Shown: positions 1 to 7,197 of the stretch, one piece after another | Position numbering within the stretch: position 1 is the first letter of the stretch | Layout: each line of letters starts with the position of its first letter | Assembly: GCA_016839875.1 (NCBI GenBank) | Contig: JAEOTK010000278.1 | Coordinates: 1 to 26,882 of the forward strand | Length of the DNA: 26,882 bases | Direction of reading: 5' to 3' | DNA from: Candidatus Heimdallarchaeota archaeon | Lineage (GTDB): Archaea > Asgardarchaeota > Heimdallarchaeia > Heimdallarchaeales > Heimdallarchaeaceae | Translations under genes and position numbers: made by a program | The notes under the pieces: generated by a model | Databases searched by the model: none | What the model saw: the letters and a program-made list of their open reading frames with translations, nothing else | Told to the model about the DNA's origin: nothing

Positions 1-333
1 CAATTCTGCTGGTATACCTTATTCCATAATAAAGATCAGATAAAGAGGTTCTTCAATATCCTTTCTCGTCCAGATAACTATTCTATTGTACTTCATTGCC
101 ATGCAGGAAGAGATAGAACAGGAATTATGTCTGCCTTGGTTTTACTTCTAATGAATGCTCCAGAAGCTAATATTATTCAAGATTATCTAGCTACTGATAT
201 TTACACCCAAGCTGAAGATATGGAGTATGTTTTCCAGAAAGTATACGAGGAAGGGGGAATTGAACCATACCTCATAAGTTGTGGTGTGGAACAGCAAGTT
301 CTCGATGAACTAAAAGAAAGATTGAGACCTTGA
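1..333 (+). CDS. Protein tyrosine phosphatase family, 3' fragment
   Basis: The reading frame is open from the first base of the window, so the gene begins upstream and only its last 110 codons are seen. Codons 32-41 read HCHAGRDRTG. This is the C-x5-R phosphate-binding loop of cysteine-dependent tyrosine/dual-specificity phosphatases, with the nucleophile Cys at codon 33 (bases 97-99) and the Arg at codon 39 (bases 115-117). The helix after the loop (SALVLLLMNAP) and the short helical C-terminus resemble the Tyr_phosphatase3-type proteins of bacteria and archaea. The ATG at 127 lies just after the catalytic loop and cannot be the true start. Expected role: removal of phosphate from phosphotyrosine or a small phosphorylated substrate in the cytoplasm. 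The substrate cannot be told from the fragment. Confidence 0.85.
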   Translation, partial: QFCWYTLFHNKDQIKRFFNILSRPDNYSIVLHCHAGRDRTGIMSALVLLLMNAPEANIIQDYLATDIYTQAEDMEYVFQKVYEEGGIEPYLISCGVEQQVLDELKERLRP

Positions 334-378
334 TTCTTCTATCAAATTTTAGGAAAAAGTTATTTGCAAGTGAATTGA

Positions 379-1692
379 ATGCTTATTGTCACTTGGAAGT
401 GGATGTGGTTTTGGATGAAAGAATCAGAGAAGATAGAAACACTTCAAGATGCTGACTCCACATCTGAAAATAAGGATGAGCTAGCTCAGACTTTCTTTCT
501 AGTTTATGCAATATCTGCAGTTGGAACAGCTGCCAGATTCATCTCTCGAATGTTTATAGAACTTTATGCTGTTATAATTAGAACAGACGAAGTAAAGGCA
601 TTTGGAACTGCTCTTGCTTTGATAACTTCTCTCAGGAATTTGATTCAACTTGCGTTTCAATCTTCTTTTGGTCGTATCTCTGATTTTCTTGGACGAAAAA
701 CACTCATTTTAATTGGATTATATGGTTCTGGAGTCACCTTAGCTCTTTTTCCTTTAATTAGAAACGTATGGGTGTTGGTTATAGGGGTTGTTGCTTTCTC
801 TCTATTCATAGCTTGTTATTCACCAGCTTTTACAGCTCTTCTAGGAGATTTAACTAAAAAAGAGAATAGAGCAAGTCTTCTAAATCTTGTTACTCTTATA
901 GGTGCTGTTGCTTCATTAATCTGTTTGTTAGCAGTTGGCTTCTTGAGTGCAGAAGGAGCTACAGAATATTTACAATATATTATTATTCTAGAATCAGCTG
1001 CTGGTCTGTTCTTAATAACTGGGACAATAAGTGTATTTCTGACAGATCCTCCAACTGAGAAACTGGAAAAAAGAGATGTTCTGAGTTTTGCTCCTTTAAG
1101 AGAAAACAAGCGATTTCGTAATTTTGTCATAGTAGGTTCTTTAATGGGCTTTTCAATGTCATTGGGATGGCCAATCTTTCCAGTAGTTCGAGCTGAATAT
1201 GCTTCAGCTCAAGAGAACACCTACCTTTGGGCTGCATTTAGTGGACTTATGATAGTAACTTTGCTTGTCACTAAACCATTCATAGATAGAATAAGTAGGA
1301 AAGTAGTCTTGTTCATTGGTAGGTTTGTTATGTTCTTTGTTCCACTAAATCTTGTAATCACCGTCTTATGGGTTCCTCATTGGTGGCACATGGCTATAGG
1401 TACCGCTGTTAGTGGTTTAGGAAATGGTTTCTACATGGTAGGTGAGAGTGCTTACATCTTAGATAGCGCAACGGAGAAAGAAAAAGGGACCTATACCGGA
1501 TTATTCTACTTCTTTTTAGGTATTGCAACATTTCTTGGTTCTCTTCTCTCAGGGATATTAAGAGATGTTGTACAATTATCACTCGGAGAGTGGCCAACAA
1601 TAATATTATTTTTGTGGATTATTACTGGAATGAGATTTACTGCTTCATTGGGTTTCTTATTTGTTAAATCCCCTAGAAACGCAAATGAATGA
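379..1692 (+). CDS. MFS transporter
   Basis: A 437-residue protein with about 12 hydrophobic segments, the usual size for the major facilitator superfamily. The signature loop between TM2 and TM3 is clear (GRISDFLGRKTLILIG, about residues 98-113). A weaker half-copy, DRISRKVVLFIGR, follows TM8, as expected from the internal duplication of MFS proteins. It should sit in the cytoplasmic membrane and move a small solute or drug by proton or ion coupling; the substrate is unknown. The start is uncertain. ATG 379 gives an odd tryptophan-rich leader, while ATG 403 or ATG 415 begins nearer the charged stretch KESEKIE. An AT-rich element at about 345-355 would suit a leaderless start at 379. The 45 bp after the phosphatase gene hold nothing else recognisable. 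Confidence 0.85.
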   Translation: MLIVTWKWMWFWMKESEKIETLQDADSTSENKDELAQTFFLVYAISAVGTAARFISRMFIELYAVIIRTDEVKAFGTALALITSLRNLIQLAFQSSFGRISDFLGRKTLILIGLYGSGVTLALFPLIRNVWVLVIGVVAFSLFIACYSPAFTALLGDLTKKENRASLLNLVTLIGAVASLICLLAVGFLSAEGATEYLQYIIILESAAGLFLITGTISVFLTDPPTEKLEKRDVLSFAPLRENKRFRNFVIVGSLMGFSMSLGWPIFPVVRAEYASAQENTYLWAAFSGLMIVTLLVTKPFIDRISRKVVLFIGRFVMFFVPLNLVITVLWVPHWWHMAIGTAVSGLGNGFYMVGESAYILDSATEKEKGTYTGLFYFFLGIATFLGSLLSGILRDVVQLSLGEWPTIILFLWIITGMRFTASLGFLFVKSPRNANE

Positions 1693-1730
1693 AGTTTCAG
1701 ATGGCGTGAAAAAATCGGTAATAGAATACC

Positions 1731-1740
1731 TTTATATTAT
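1731..1740 (+). promoter_or_regulatory. TATA-like box for the zinc ribbon/STG-repeat gene
   Basis: TTTATATTAT lies about 55 bp before the ATG at 1791, in the gap after the MFS gene. It is a reasonable archaeal TATA box, with an expected transcript start near 1760 and a leader of about 30 nt. Confidence 0.45.
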
Positions 1741-1790
1741 TCGGTTTCCAAGATTTCAATTAGAAGTAAATAAGACGAGAAGTGAAAAAT

Positions 1791-2969
1791 ATGACTGAAA
1801 ACTTTTGCACACATTGTGGAACACACCTAACTGATAAAGCTGTCTTCTGCCATATGTGTGGTTCAAAAATAGAATATGTGAAAGGTGTTGCAGTAGCGAC
1901 ACCAGTTGAAGAACCTTCAGCTCCTCCAAAACAAAAAGTACCATCAGCAGCTCACGTAGTGCCTGTCCAACCTGTTTATCGTCGTCCTAAAGCGATAGGT
2001 GCAGGTGTTGTTATTGCATTACTTATTATAGTTCCAATCATTTTAATTAGTGTTTTTGGTTCTATAAATTTCGTTGATGTTGGAACATTACACTATGAAA
2101 TTGATAACTTAACAGAAACTAATATTGTTCTAAATATGGATAATAGTGTAGGTTCGATAGATATAAGCTACGATAGCAGTGCTACTAAATTATTTGATGC
2201 TGTTATTGAAGTTAAAGGAAGACCAGGAGCTTCAATAGATGATGCGAAGAATTTCCACTCAATTTACGAAAGCGGTGTGGCTCATGAGATTACGTTTGAT
2301 TCTGGAGATTATGGATTCTTCTTCTGGAATAAACAAGCATTCACCTATGATATTACTATCAAACTACATCCAGATGCAGTTGTTGACTACAGTATTTTAA
2401 CAAGTACTGGAAGTTCCTCCCTTGTATCGAATGGAATAGATAATCTAGATATTACTGATATCTATTTTTCAGCAAGTACTGGAAGAGTATCACTTGATTT
2501 GAGTGGTTCAGTGAATACAACTATAGGTGATCTAGATCTTGATTCATCTACAGGAAGAGTTTCTGCTGATCTTGGAGAAAGAACAACTCTAGAAACACCC
2601 AATGTAAATATTGAAACTAGTACTGGTGGATTAAGTCTTGCTTACAAGGATATTATTGTAACAGGTGATGTTGACTGGGTAGTTCAGACTTCAACAGGGT
2701 CAATTGTAATGACAATTGAGCAAAATCTTGTTCTACCATTGAACTTTACTGTTTCATTTGATGTTGATACATCTACAGGTAGTATTACTCTAAATGTTGC
2801 ATTTAATTCAACAATAGGCTATTCTATCACTGGTGCAACTAGTACAGGTTCCGTAAATATCTTAGGTTCTGGAAGTTCCTATACATCTCCTGGATACGCT
2901 TCAGCTGAAAATCAATATTTCTTAGATTTAGAAACTTCAACTGGATCTGTCACTGCAGTAGAAATATAA
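1791..2969 (+). CDS. Zinc ribbon-TM protein with eight STG beta-helix repeats (DUF4097-like)
   Basis: From ATG 1791 the protein is 392 residues; an in-frame GTG at 1782 would add three. Order of parts: a zinc ribbon with Cys6, Cys9, Cys20 and Cys23 (CTHCG...FCHMCG); a proline-rich linker; one TM helix at about 68-90; then an ectodomain of about 300 residues. The ectodomain carries eight copies of the motif [ST/A/S]STGxxxL spaced about 20-40 residues apart. This matches the putative-adhesin (DUF4097/DUF4098) beta-helix style, in which each STG turn ends one coil. The topology suggests a cytoplasmic zinc ribbon and an extracellular or cell-surface repeat domain. Function unknown: adhesion, envelope sensing or a scaffold are possible. 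The gene has its own TATA-like box and a T-rich end. Confidence 0.75.
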   Translation: MTENFCTHCGTHLTDKAVFCHMCGSKIEYVKGVAVATPVEEPSAPPKQKVPSAAHVVPVQPVYRRPKAIGAGVVIALLIIVPIILISVFGSINFVDVGTLHYEIDNLTETNIVLNMDNSVGSIDISYDSSATKLFDAVIEVKGRPGASIDDAKNFHSIYESGVAHEITFDSGDYGFFFWNKQAFTYDITIKLHPDAVVDYSILTSTGSSSLVSNGIDNLDITDIYFSASTGRVSLDLSGSVNTTIGDLDLDSSTGRVSADLGERTTLETPNVNIETSTGGLSLAYKDIIVTGDVDWVVQTSTGSIVMTIEQNLVLPLNFTVSFDVDTSTGSITLNVAFNSTIGYSITGATSTGSVNILGSGSSYTSPGYASAENQYFLDLETSTGSVTAVEI

Positions 2970-3000
2970 TCCTCCTTCCCTTTTTTCTTTTTCTTTTTAT
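2970..3000 (+). terminator. T-rich terminator after the STG-repeat gene
   Basis: Directly after the stop come three T-runs (CTTTTTTCTTTTTCTTTTTA), the usual form of an intrinsic archaeal terminator. The next gene converges from the other strand. Confidence 0.6.
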
Positions 3001-3023
3001 CTCAAAAAGCTCATTCGTGATAG

Positions 3024-3455
3024 CTAAATATTTTCTATTATTTCTTTAGCTCCTAGAACTGCTGCTTCTACAGTATTAGTGCATAGATTTCTTCTTCCAG
3101 GGTTATCATAGTCTAATACTCCTTTTTCATCAATGAACTCATCTAAAATTGCTTTACAATAGAGTGTTCCCATTTTTTCCTTAAACTTAGCTTTTAGGAC
3201 TTTTGTCTGTTCATAGATTATCTTTTCTTCAATCCCTTTTTCTTTAAGAACTGTACACATACTTGCTAGAGCTCCCAATAGTGATCCACAAATTGACCTC
3301 TCTCCAACACCACCACCAAAAGGTATCATTGCAGAATCCATAACTTTAGTATAACCAGATAATCCAAAATAATCCAAAATCCCGCATGATGTTGATCTTG
3401 CACAATTCTTCCCATTTTCCCAGTATTTCTTAGTTTCCAATAAAATCTCTGACAT
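3024..3455 (-). CDS. C_GCxxG_C_C family redox protein
   Basis: A 143-residue protein of the C_GCAxxG_C_C (PF09719-like) family of putative redox-active proteins. The family core GGGVGERSICGSLLGA is at residues 47-62. Six cysteines sit at 18, 24, 56, 67, 100 and 125, in the spacing seen in the family (early Cys, Cys in the GGG block, Cys near 'LYC' and Cys near the C-terminus). Members are small soluble proteins of anaerobes, thought to bind metal or cycle disulfides; the exact reaction is not established. The ATG at 3455 has an AT-rich element 26-35 bp upstream (3481-3490) and an inverted repeat between that element and the start. The gene is separated by 45 bp from the histidine phosphatase gene upstream. 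Confidence 0.85.
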   Translation of the reverse strand: MSEILLETKKYWENGKNCARSTSCGILDYFGLSGYTKVMDSAMIPFGGGVGERSICGSLLGALASMCTVLKEKGIEEKIIYEQTKVLKAKFKEKMGTLYCKAILDEFIDEKGVLDYDNPGRRNLCTNTVEAAVLGAKEIIENI

Positions 3456-3477
3456 CTCAATACGAGGGCATATTGAG
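3456..3477 (-). promoter_or_regulatory. Inverted repeat next to the start of the redox gene, possible operator
   Basis: CTCAATA (3456-3462) and TATTGAG (3471-3477) are exact inverted copies around an 8-nt centre. They lie between the TATA-like element (TCTTAAAACT, 3481-3490, minus-strand promoter) and the ATG at 3455. A repressor bound here would cover the transcript start. An RNA hairpin at the 5' end is the alternative. Confidence 0.45.
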
Positions 3478-3500
3478 GTCTCTTAAAACTTACTCTTCAA

Positions 3501-4109
3501 CTATGACTTTGACAAATGGTGTGTGTCGTTGAATTTGATTAAATTGAACTGTCCATTGGGATGGAATTTTATCTTCGTTATTGAACATGGATCTGCATAA
3601 AAATTCCAGTAATGAGAAGCATGTGTTTCTGTAAGATAAACGAATATTAGATTGATCACTGCACCATGACTCACTAGAACAACATTTTCTTCTTTTTGAT
3701 CCCGTAGTCTCATAAACAATCGATGAAGTCTATCAAATACCTGATAGAATGTTTCTCCATTTGGAATAATCACATTATTTGGATTAGTCATCCATTTTTC
3801 CTTCAAACCTTCCACAAAAACCTCTTCACCTTTCTTACCTTCCCAATCTCCAAAGGAGAAATCGATTAACAAAGGCTCTTCAAGGATTTCAGCGTTTTCT
3901 TGATATCTCTTTATTGCTTTAGCTGTGTCTGCAGCTCTGGATAATTCACTGTAATAAATCACATCAATTGGAATTTCAGAGAGAACTCTCCCTGTTTCAT
4001 CTGCATGTTTTCTACCTAATTCAGAAAGTGGTACATCTGTTCTCCCCCTGATTCTGATTTCACCAACATTAAATGGTGTTTCTCCATGTCTTATTATGTA
4101 AATATTCAT
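3501..4109 (-). CDS. Histidine phosphatase superfamily (phosphoglycerate mutase-like)
   Basis: A 202-residue protein from ATG 4109. It has the RHG motif at residues 7-9 (IYIIRHGET), a second Arg at 58 in SELSRAADTA, the acid-bearing GDWEG at 87-91, and the second catalytic His in VSHGA (148). This is the full active-site set of the branch 1 histidine phosphatases (His8 phosphorylated, His148 partner). Length fits the cobC/phosphatase-like group rather than glycolytic phosphoglycerate mutase, so a phosphatase acting on a small phosphorylated metabolite is likely. The frame is open 18 codons further upstream (to 4163), but the RHG motif should lie near the N-terminus and GAGATGAC sits just before ATG 4109. 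The shorter start also leaves room for promoters towards the divergent gene at 4176. Confidence 0.85.
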   Translation of the reverse strand: MNIYIIRHGETPFNVGEIRIRGRTDVPLSELGRKHADETGRVLSEIPIDVIYYSELSRAADTAKAIKRYQENAEILEEPLLIDFSFGDWEGKKGEEVFVEGLKEKWMTNPNNVIIPNGETFYQVFDRLHRLFMRLRDQKEENVVLVSHGAVINLIFVYLTETHASHYWNFYADPCSITKIKFHPNGQFNLIKFNDTHHLSKS

Positions 4110-4175
4110 TTTGTCATCTCTTAGAAGTATATCTGAGAAAAAAGTATTTGACTTCTTGAACATTTCTCCAAGTAT

Positions 4176-5000
4176 ATGTCAAACGAGATGAATATTGAAT
4201 GGATGAATGAATACGAGAAAACTTATGTGAAGTTTAAGCAACAATGGGACTTTCATTATAAAGAAGTTAAAGATTTCATCTATAATTCTATGAAGAAGAA
4301 TATTGAAAATTGGGGGTTTATTGGAGTGACAAATACAGTACCTGAAATTAACTCTCTGATGCTAGAAGGTGTAGAAAAACTAACCTTGCTGGATATAAAT
4401 GAGAAAAGTATGGTAAAAGCTAAGGATTACCTTTCAAAGAAATTTGATTTCCATAATGTTGAACTAATTCGATTTGACAATACAGCTGGATTTACAGATG
4501 TTGTTCTGGATGTTTTTCAAAAATATGAAAGGAAGGAGATTTCTGAAGATTTGTTATTTGAGAAATTAGATGAAATCAAAAGGATTGAAATCTCGAAATT
4601 TGAAGATTTAAACTTCGATTTTATAACCCATTTAGGACTAATGGATTATTATATGATGCCTATATTCAATAAATATTGTGAGAATCTAAAACACAGAAAT
4701 GATGAATTTTTCCGAATTCTAAGAAAGCTAAGTGATGATTGTGTTCAAATCTCAATACAAATCTTGTTTGATATTCTCAAAGCAAAAGGTTCTCTTGTTA
4801 TTTCAACCCCTTTTACAAGAATTCCGGAAGGAGGACCCTGTAAGAGATCTCTTTTCTGGTTTAAACCTTTAGAAGTTTATCTCGAAGAAACTGGTTTTGA
4901 TATAATTACAAAAACAGAACATCTTTGGGAAGAATTTCCAATACAAGAAGGACATTCTCACAAAATACTAAATGTTCATTGTAAGAAAAATGTAAAATAA
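4176..5000 (+). CDS. SAM-dependent methyltransferase-like protein
   Basis: A 274-residue protein. WGFIGVTNTVPEI (about 46-58), then KLTLLDINEKSMVKA, VELIRFDNTA, FDFITHLGLMDYYM and GSLVISTPFT, follow the beta-alpha order of a class I (Rossmann) methyltransferase, including an acidic residue at the end of strand 2 (LLDIN). The motif I loop, normally GxGxG, is degenerate. A long helical insertion (about 105-145) separates the strand 3 and strand 4 regions. Substrate unknown. ATG 4176 would be leaderless from an AT-rich element near 4143-4154; ATG 4188 is an alternative. The gene stands alone, divergent from the histidine phosphatase and convergent with the surface protein gene 21 bp away. Confidence 0.5.
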   Translation: MSNEMNIEWMNEYEKTYVKFKQQWDFHYKEVKDFIYNSMKKNIENWGFIGVTNTVPEINSLMLEGVEKLTLLDINEKSMVKAKDYLSKKFDFHNVELIRFDNTAGFTDVVLDVFQKYERKEISEDLLFEKLDEIKRIEISKFEDLNFDFITHLGLMDYYMMPIFNKYCENLKHRNDEFFRILRKLSDDCVQISIQILFDILKAKGSLVISTPFTRIPEGGPCKRSLFWFKPLEVYLEETGFDIITKTEHLWEEFPIQEGHSHKILNVHCKKNVK

Positions 5001-5012
5001 AATAAAAAGAAA
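4990..5012 (-). terminator. T-rich terminator of the acidic surface-protein gene (minus strand)
   Basis: The minus strand just past the stop at 5022 reads TTTCTTTTTATTTTATTTT, inside and after the end of the convergent methyltransferase-like gene. A T-rich run of this kind is a typical archaeal termination signal. Confidence 0.45.
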
Positions 5013-5021
5013 TGGAGGAAA

Positions 5022-6125
5022 TTATGCCCTCTTCTTTCTTCGGAATATCATTACTAAACTAGTTATTGCAATGAATGCAACTGCAGATACAATTAAGAGT
5101 TCATTTCTAGACAGATCTGGAAGCACGATCCAAGGTCTTATGCCTAAGAACCCTGTTGGTGTAGTCTGCAATATTCCTGCAATACCGATTTTTGGGTCAT
5201 GAATAATTTCGTTTCCACGAGGATAGTTCAAATAGAGTTTGTTTTCTTCTTCGCCGATTTCAATAGGTGTAGCTTTGACTTCTTTTACTACGCCATCTAC
5301 AGTAGCTGTTTCAATCCAAGAAAAGAAACCACTGTAATCTCCTATAGAAATCTCAACTTCATGTTCGTCAGTTGCTCTTTCATCTTCTTCATCTTCAGTG
5401 ACATCATCATCTTCATAGTCTACTTCTAACTCTGATCCAAGTTTGACTTTCAAAGCAAGAACAGTGTCAAGTTCAGTATAGTTGAAATTGTGTATTCCAA
5501 TGTCAATCTTTAGCTGTGTAGGAGCAACAAGAACATCATTAACTAATGAGAATTCACCAGCAATGTAGATTGTTGCAGAAAAGACAGTATCATTTGTTTC
5601 AATTGCAAAAACATGGACTGTATTGTTAGAGATTGTTTCAATAGTATAAACTATGGGATTAAACTCATCTAGTTCATAAACTTGAACAACTTCATCAGTT
5701 GATTCATTATAATATCCATCAGCTGCAATGTCTCTATATTCAATGATTTCAGTTAGTACTACTTCAAATTCTATCTCTGTTTCTACTGTATCATTGTCTC
5801 TCTCAAATTCAAAATTGAATTTCAATCCTTCATCTTCCGCGTGCATTTCAACATTGAATTCATTGTGTACATCTCCAGTTTTCAGCCTAGATTCTATATG
5901 CGCTTCTTTATCTGAAACTTCTATCTGTAGATTTCGTTCATTCTCTTCTTCATCGTGATCATGAACGCCATCGTTGTCTTCATCTTCTTCTTCGTCAGGT
6001 AATCCATCATCATCTTCATCATCACTTGCATTCACTGGAATGTACATGAAAGATGAGATGACTAATATGGCCATAAGGCCACCCAAAAACAGTTTCTGTC
6101 GGTTTATTTGTTTCGCCTTCATCAT
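5022..6125 (-). CDS. Secreted, membrane-anchored acidic protein with calcium-type Asp repeats
   Basis: 367 residues. Residues 1-33 are a signal peptide (charged KAKQINRQK, hydrophobic LFLGGLMAILVISSFMYI, then PVNA). Next is a very acidic stretch, about 34-63, with the pattern DDDGLPDEEEDEDNDGVHD. This resembles thrombospondin type 3 or EF-hand-like DxDxDG calcium loops that often stiffen surface proteins. The middle is a beta-rich ectodomain of about 270 residues with several N-x-T/S sites. The C-terminus has one TM helix (about 343-361) followed by RRKKRA, giving a type I membrane protein facing outside. Function unknown; surface or S-layer-associated structure is an inference. Start: two ATGs in a row at 6125 and 6122, not distinguishable. 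The upstream region has a duplicated TATA-bearing element. Confidence 0.7.
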   Translation of the reverse strand: MMKAKQINRQKLFLGGLMAILVISSFMYIPVNASDDEDDDGLPDEEEDEDNDGVHDHDEEENERNLQIEVSDKEAHIESRLKTGDVHNEFNVEMHAEDEGLKFNFEFERDNDTVETEIEFEVVLTEIIEYRDIAADGYYNESTDEVVQVYELDEFNPIVYTIETISNNTVHVFAIETNDTVFSATIYIAGEFSLVNDVLVAPTQLKIDIGIHNFNYTELDTVLALKVKLGSELEVDYEDDDVTEDEEDERATDEHEVEISIGDYSGFFSWIETATVDGVVKEVKATPIEIGEEENKLYLNYPRGNEIIHDPKIGIAGILQTTPTGFLGIRPWIVLPDLSRNELLIVSAVAFIAITSLVMIFRRKKRA

Positions 6126-6169
6126 GTTTGAACACCAACTTATTGGTTGAATTACCTTTCGATTTTTCT

Positions 6170-6190
6170 AATTAAATAGCTTTTCTTACA
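6170..6190 (-). promoter_or_regulatory. Promoter-like repeat, copy proximal to the surface-protein gene
   Basis: On the minus strand this copy reads TGTAAGAAAAG, then CTATTTAATT: a purine-rich BRE-like stretch followed by a TATA-like box 45-65 nt before the ATG. It is 20/21 identical to 6214-6234. The transcript start would fall near 6145. Confidence 0.45.
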
Positions 6191-6213
6191 GCAAATTAGA
6201 GGTTCAGTTACAC

Positions 6214-6234
6214 AATTAAATAGTTTTTCTTACA
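6214..6234 (-). repeat. Promoter-like repeat, distal copy
   Basis: Second copy of the 21-bp element at 6170-6190, 44 bp further upstream, differing by one base (T at 6224 where the other has C at 6180). It also contains a TATA-like core, so it may be a second tandem promoter or a regulator site. Confidence 0.5.
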
Positions 6235-6297
6235 ATTTAGTGTAACTTTGACTACAACTTTCTGTAAGTTTGCCGTTTAACCTTTTGAAACACCTCT

Positions 6298-7134
6298 TTA
6301 TGATAACATTATGAATATAACACTGAAAATTTGAATATAATTTCCTAGCATTGCTATGATTGCAGACTTCTCCAATGAAAGTTCCTTGAGTATCCCCAAA
6401 GCAGTTGCAATTACTAGAAAACTCCAAACTTGAAATACTCCATGAAGAATAAGAAGGAGTATGGACGGAATTACAATTGTAGTTCCTGCAATTAATCCAG
6501 CTAACCAAACAATGATTATGAATAGAAAAGCTGGAATATAAAGAAGACTTGTAACACCAATTAGATTAACAGTTCTCTGTTTCTTCTTATAAAATACTCT
6601 GCTTAGAATTTCTGAAAATCCTGCAAGGAAAATCCAACTTCCAAATAAGCTTATGTAAGCAAGCCACAACGAAATTTCGACATTTAATACAAAGTTCCCC
6701 ACTATAATTATGTCATTAGCTGCTCCCAGATATCCTGCTACAGCTGCAAGAATGAAGAACTCAATAAATACATGGTAAGGATTCTTTGAGAAAAATCTAA
6801 TGAATGGAGCTAGAGAAACCTTCCCAATTCCAATTATTTTTGGTTTGATGAGAACATCTATTTCTTGTAGAGTCGGAACTTCTGAAGTTTGAAGCATTGC
6901 TATGGCTTTTAGTCCATCTTCAGTCAGACAATACTTTTTCTTTTCGTTTTGGAATACAAACTGTTTGATCCTTCCAAGGTGATGGTATAGGGGACCGGAT
7001 TTCAATTCAAAAGTTTCAGTTAATTGGGTATATGATACTTGTTTGTTTTCTGCAATGAATTCTAATATTTGACGACGTACAGGATGTGATAAAGCTGCAA
7101 ATAAATCTGCCTTTATCGAAGTATCGTCTGCCAT
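6298..7134 (-). CDS. ArsR-type winged-helix regulator fused to a multi-TM (Yip1-like) domain
   Basis: 278 residues from ATG 7134. Residues 8-85 are a winged helix: ADLFAALSHPVRRQILEFI, recognition helix near SGPLYHHLGRIKQFV, and a wing with KKYCLTEDGLKA, as in ArsR/HTH_20-type regulators. From about residue 105 to the end there are five to six hydrophobic helices separated by a short basic loop (FYKKKQRTVN); spacing recalls Yip1-type membrane domains, though I assign this only tentatively. The protein would be a membrane-bound transcription factor sensing lipid state, an envelope signal or a small molecule. The frame extends to a TTG at 7179, but a TATA-like CTAAATACT at 7161-7169 lies inside that extension and 27-35 bp before ATG 7134, so ATG 7134 is preferred, almost leaderless. 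Confidence 0.75.
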   Translation of the reverse strand: MADDTSIKADLFAALSHPVRRQILEFIAENKQVSYTQLTETFELKSGPLYHHLGRIKQFVFQNEKKKYCLTEDGLKAIAMLQTSEVPTLQEIDVLIKPKIIGIGKVSLAPFIRFFSKNPYHVFIEFFILAAVAGYLGAANDIIIVGNFVLNVEISLWLAYISLFGSWIFLAGFSEILSRVFYKKKQRTVNLIGVTSLLYIPAFLFIIIVWLAGLIAGTTIVIPSILLLILHGVFQVWSFLVIATALGILKELSLEKSAIIAMLGNYIQIFSVIFIMLS

Positions 7135-7160
7135 AGTACCCAATATCTTTTTTGACAAAT

Positions 7161-7169
7161 AGTATTTAG
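7161..7169 (-). promoter_or_regulatory. TATA-like box of the membrane-bound regulator
   Basis: Minus-strand CTAAATACT centred about 30 bp upstream of ATG 7134; it decides that start over the upstream TTG at 7179. Confidence 0.45.
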
Positions 7170-7197
7170 ATGTTACCAATTACCAAAAATTAAGTTT

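Noticed and set aside
127..333. Complete 68-aa gene from ATG 127
   Set aside because: The frame is open to base 1 and the catalytic HCHAGRDRTG loop lies before that ATG; the gene is a 3' fragment.
2395..2965. STG repeats as a DNA tandem repeat
   Set aside because: The repetition is at protein level with variable spacing and codons; no exact long DNA repeat.
5199..5958. Plus-strand frames opposite the acidic surface-protein gene
   Set aside because: Ser/Phe-rich translations are the mirror of the Asp/Glu-rich gene; no ribosome site or domain.
6230..6508. Minus-strand frame overlapping the 3' part of the membrane regulator
   Set aside because: Cys/Asn/Ser-rich translation in a shifted frame, typical shadow of a hydrophobic coding region.
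7135..7179. N-terminal extension of the membrane regulator to TTG 7179
   Set aside because: The segment contains the TATA-like box and adds no domain residues.
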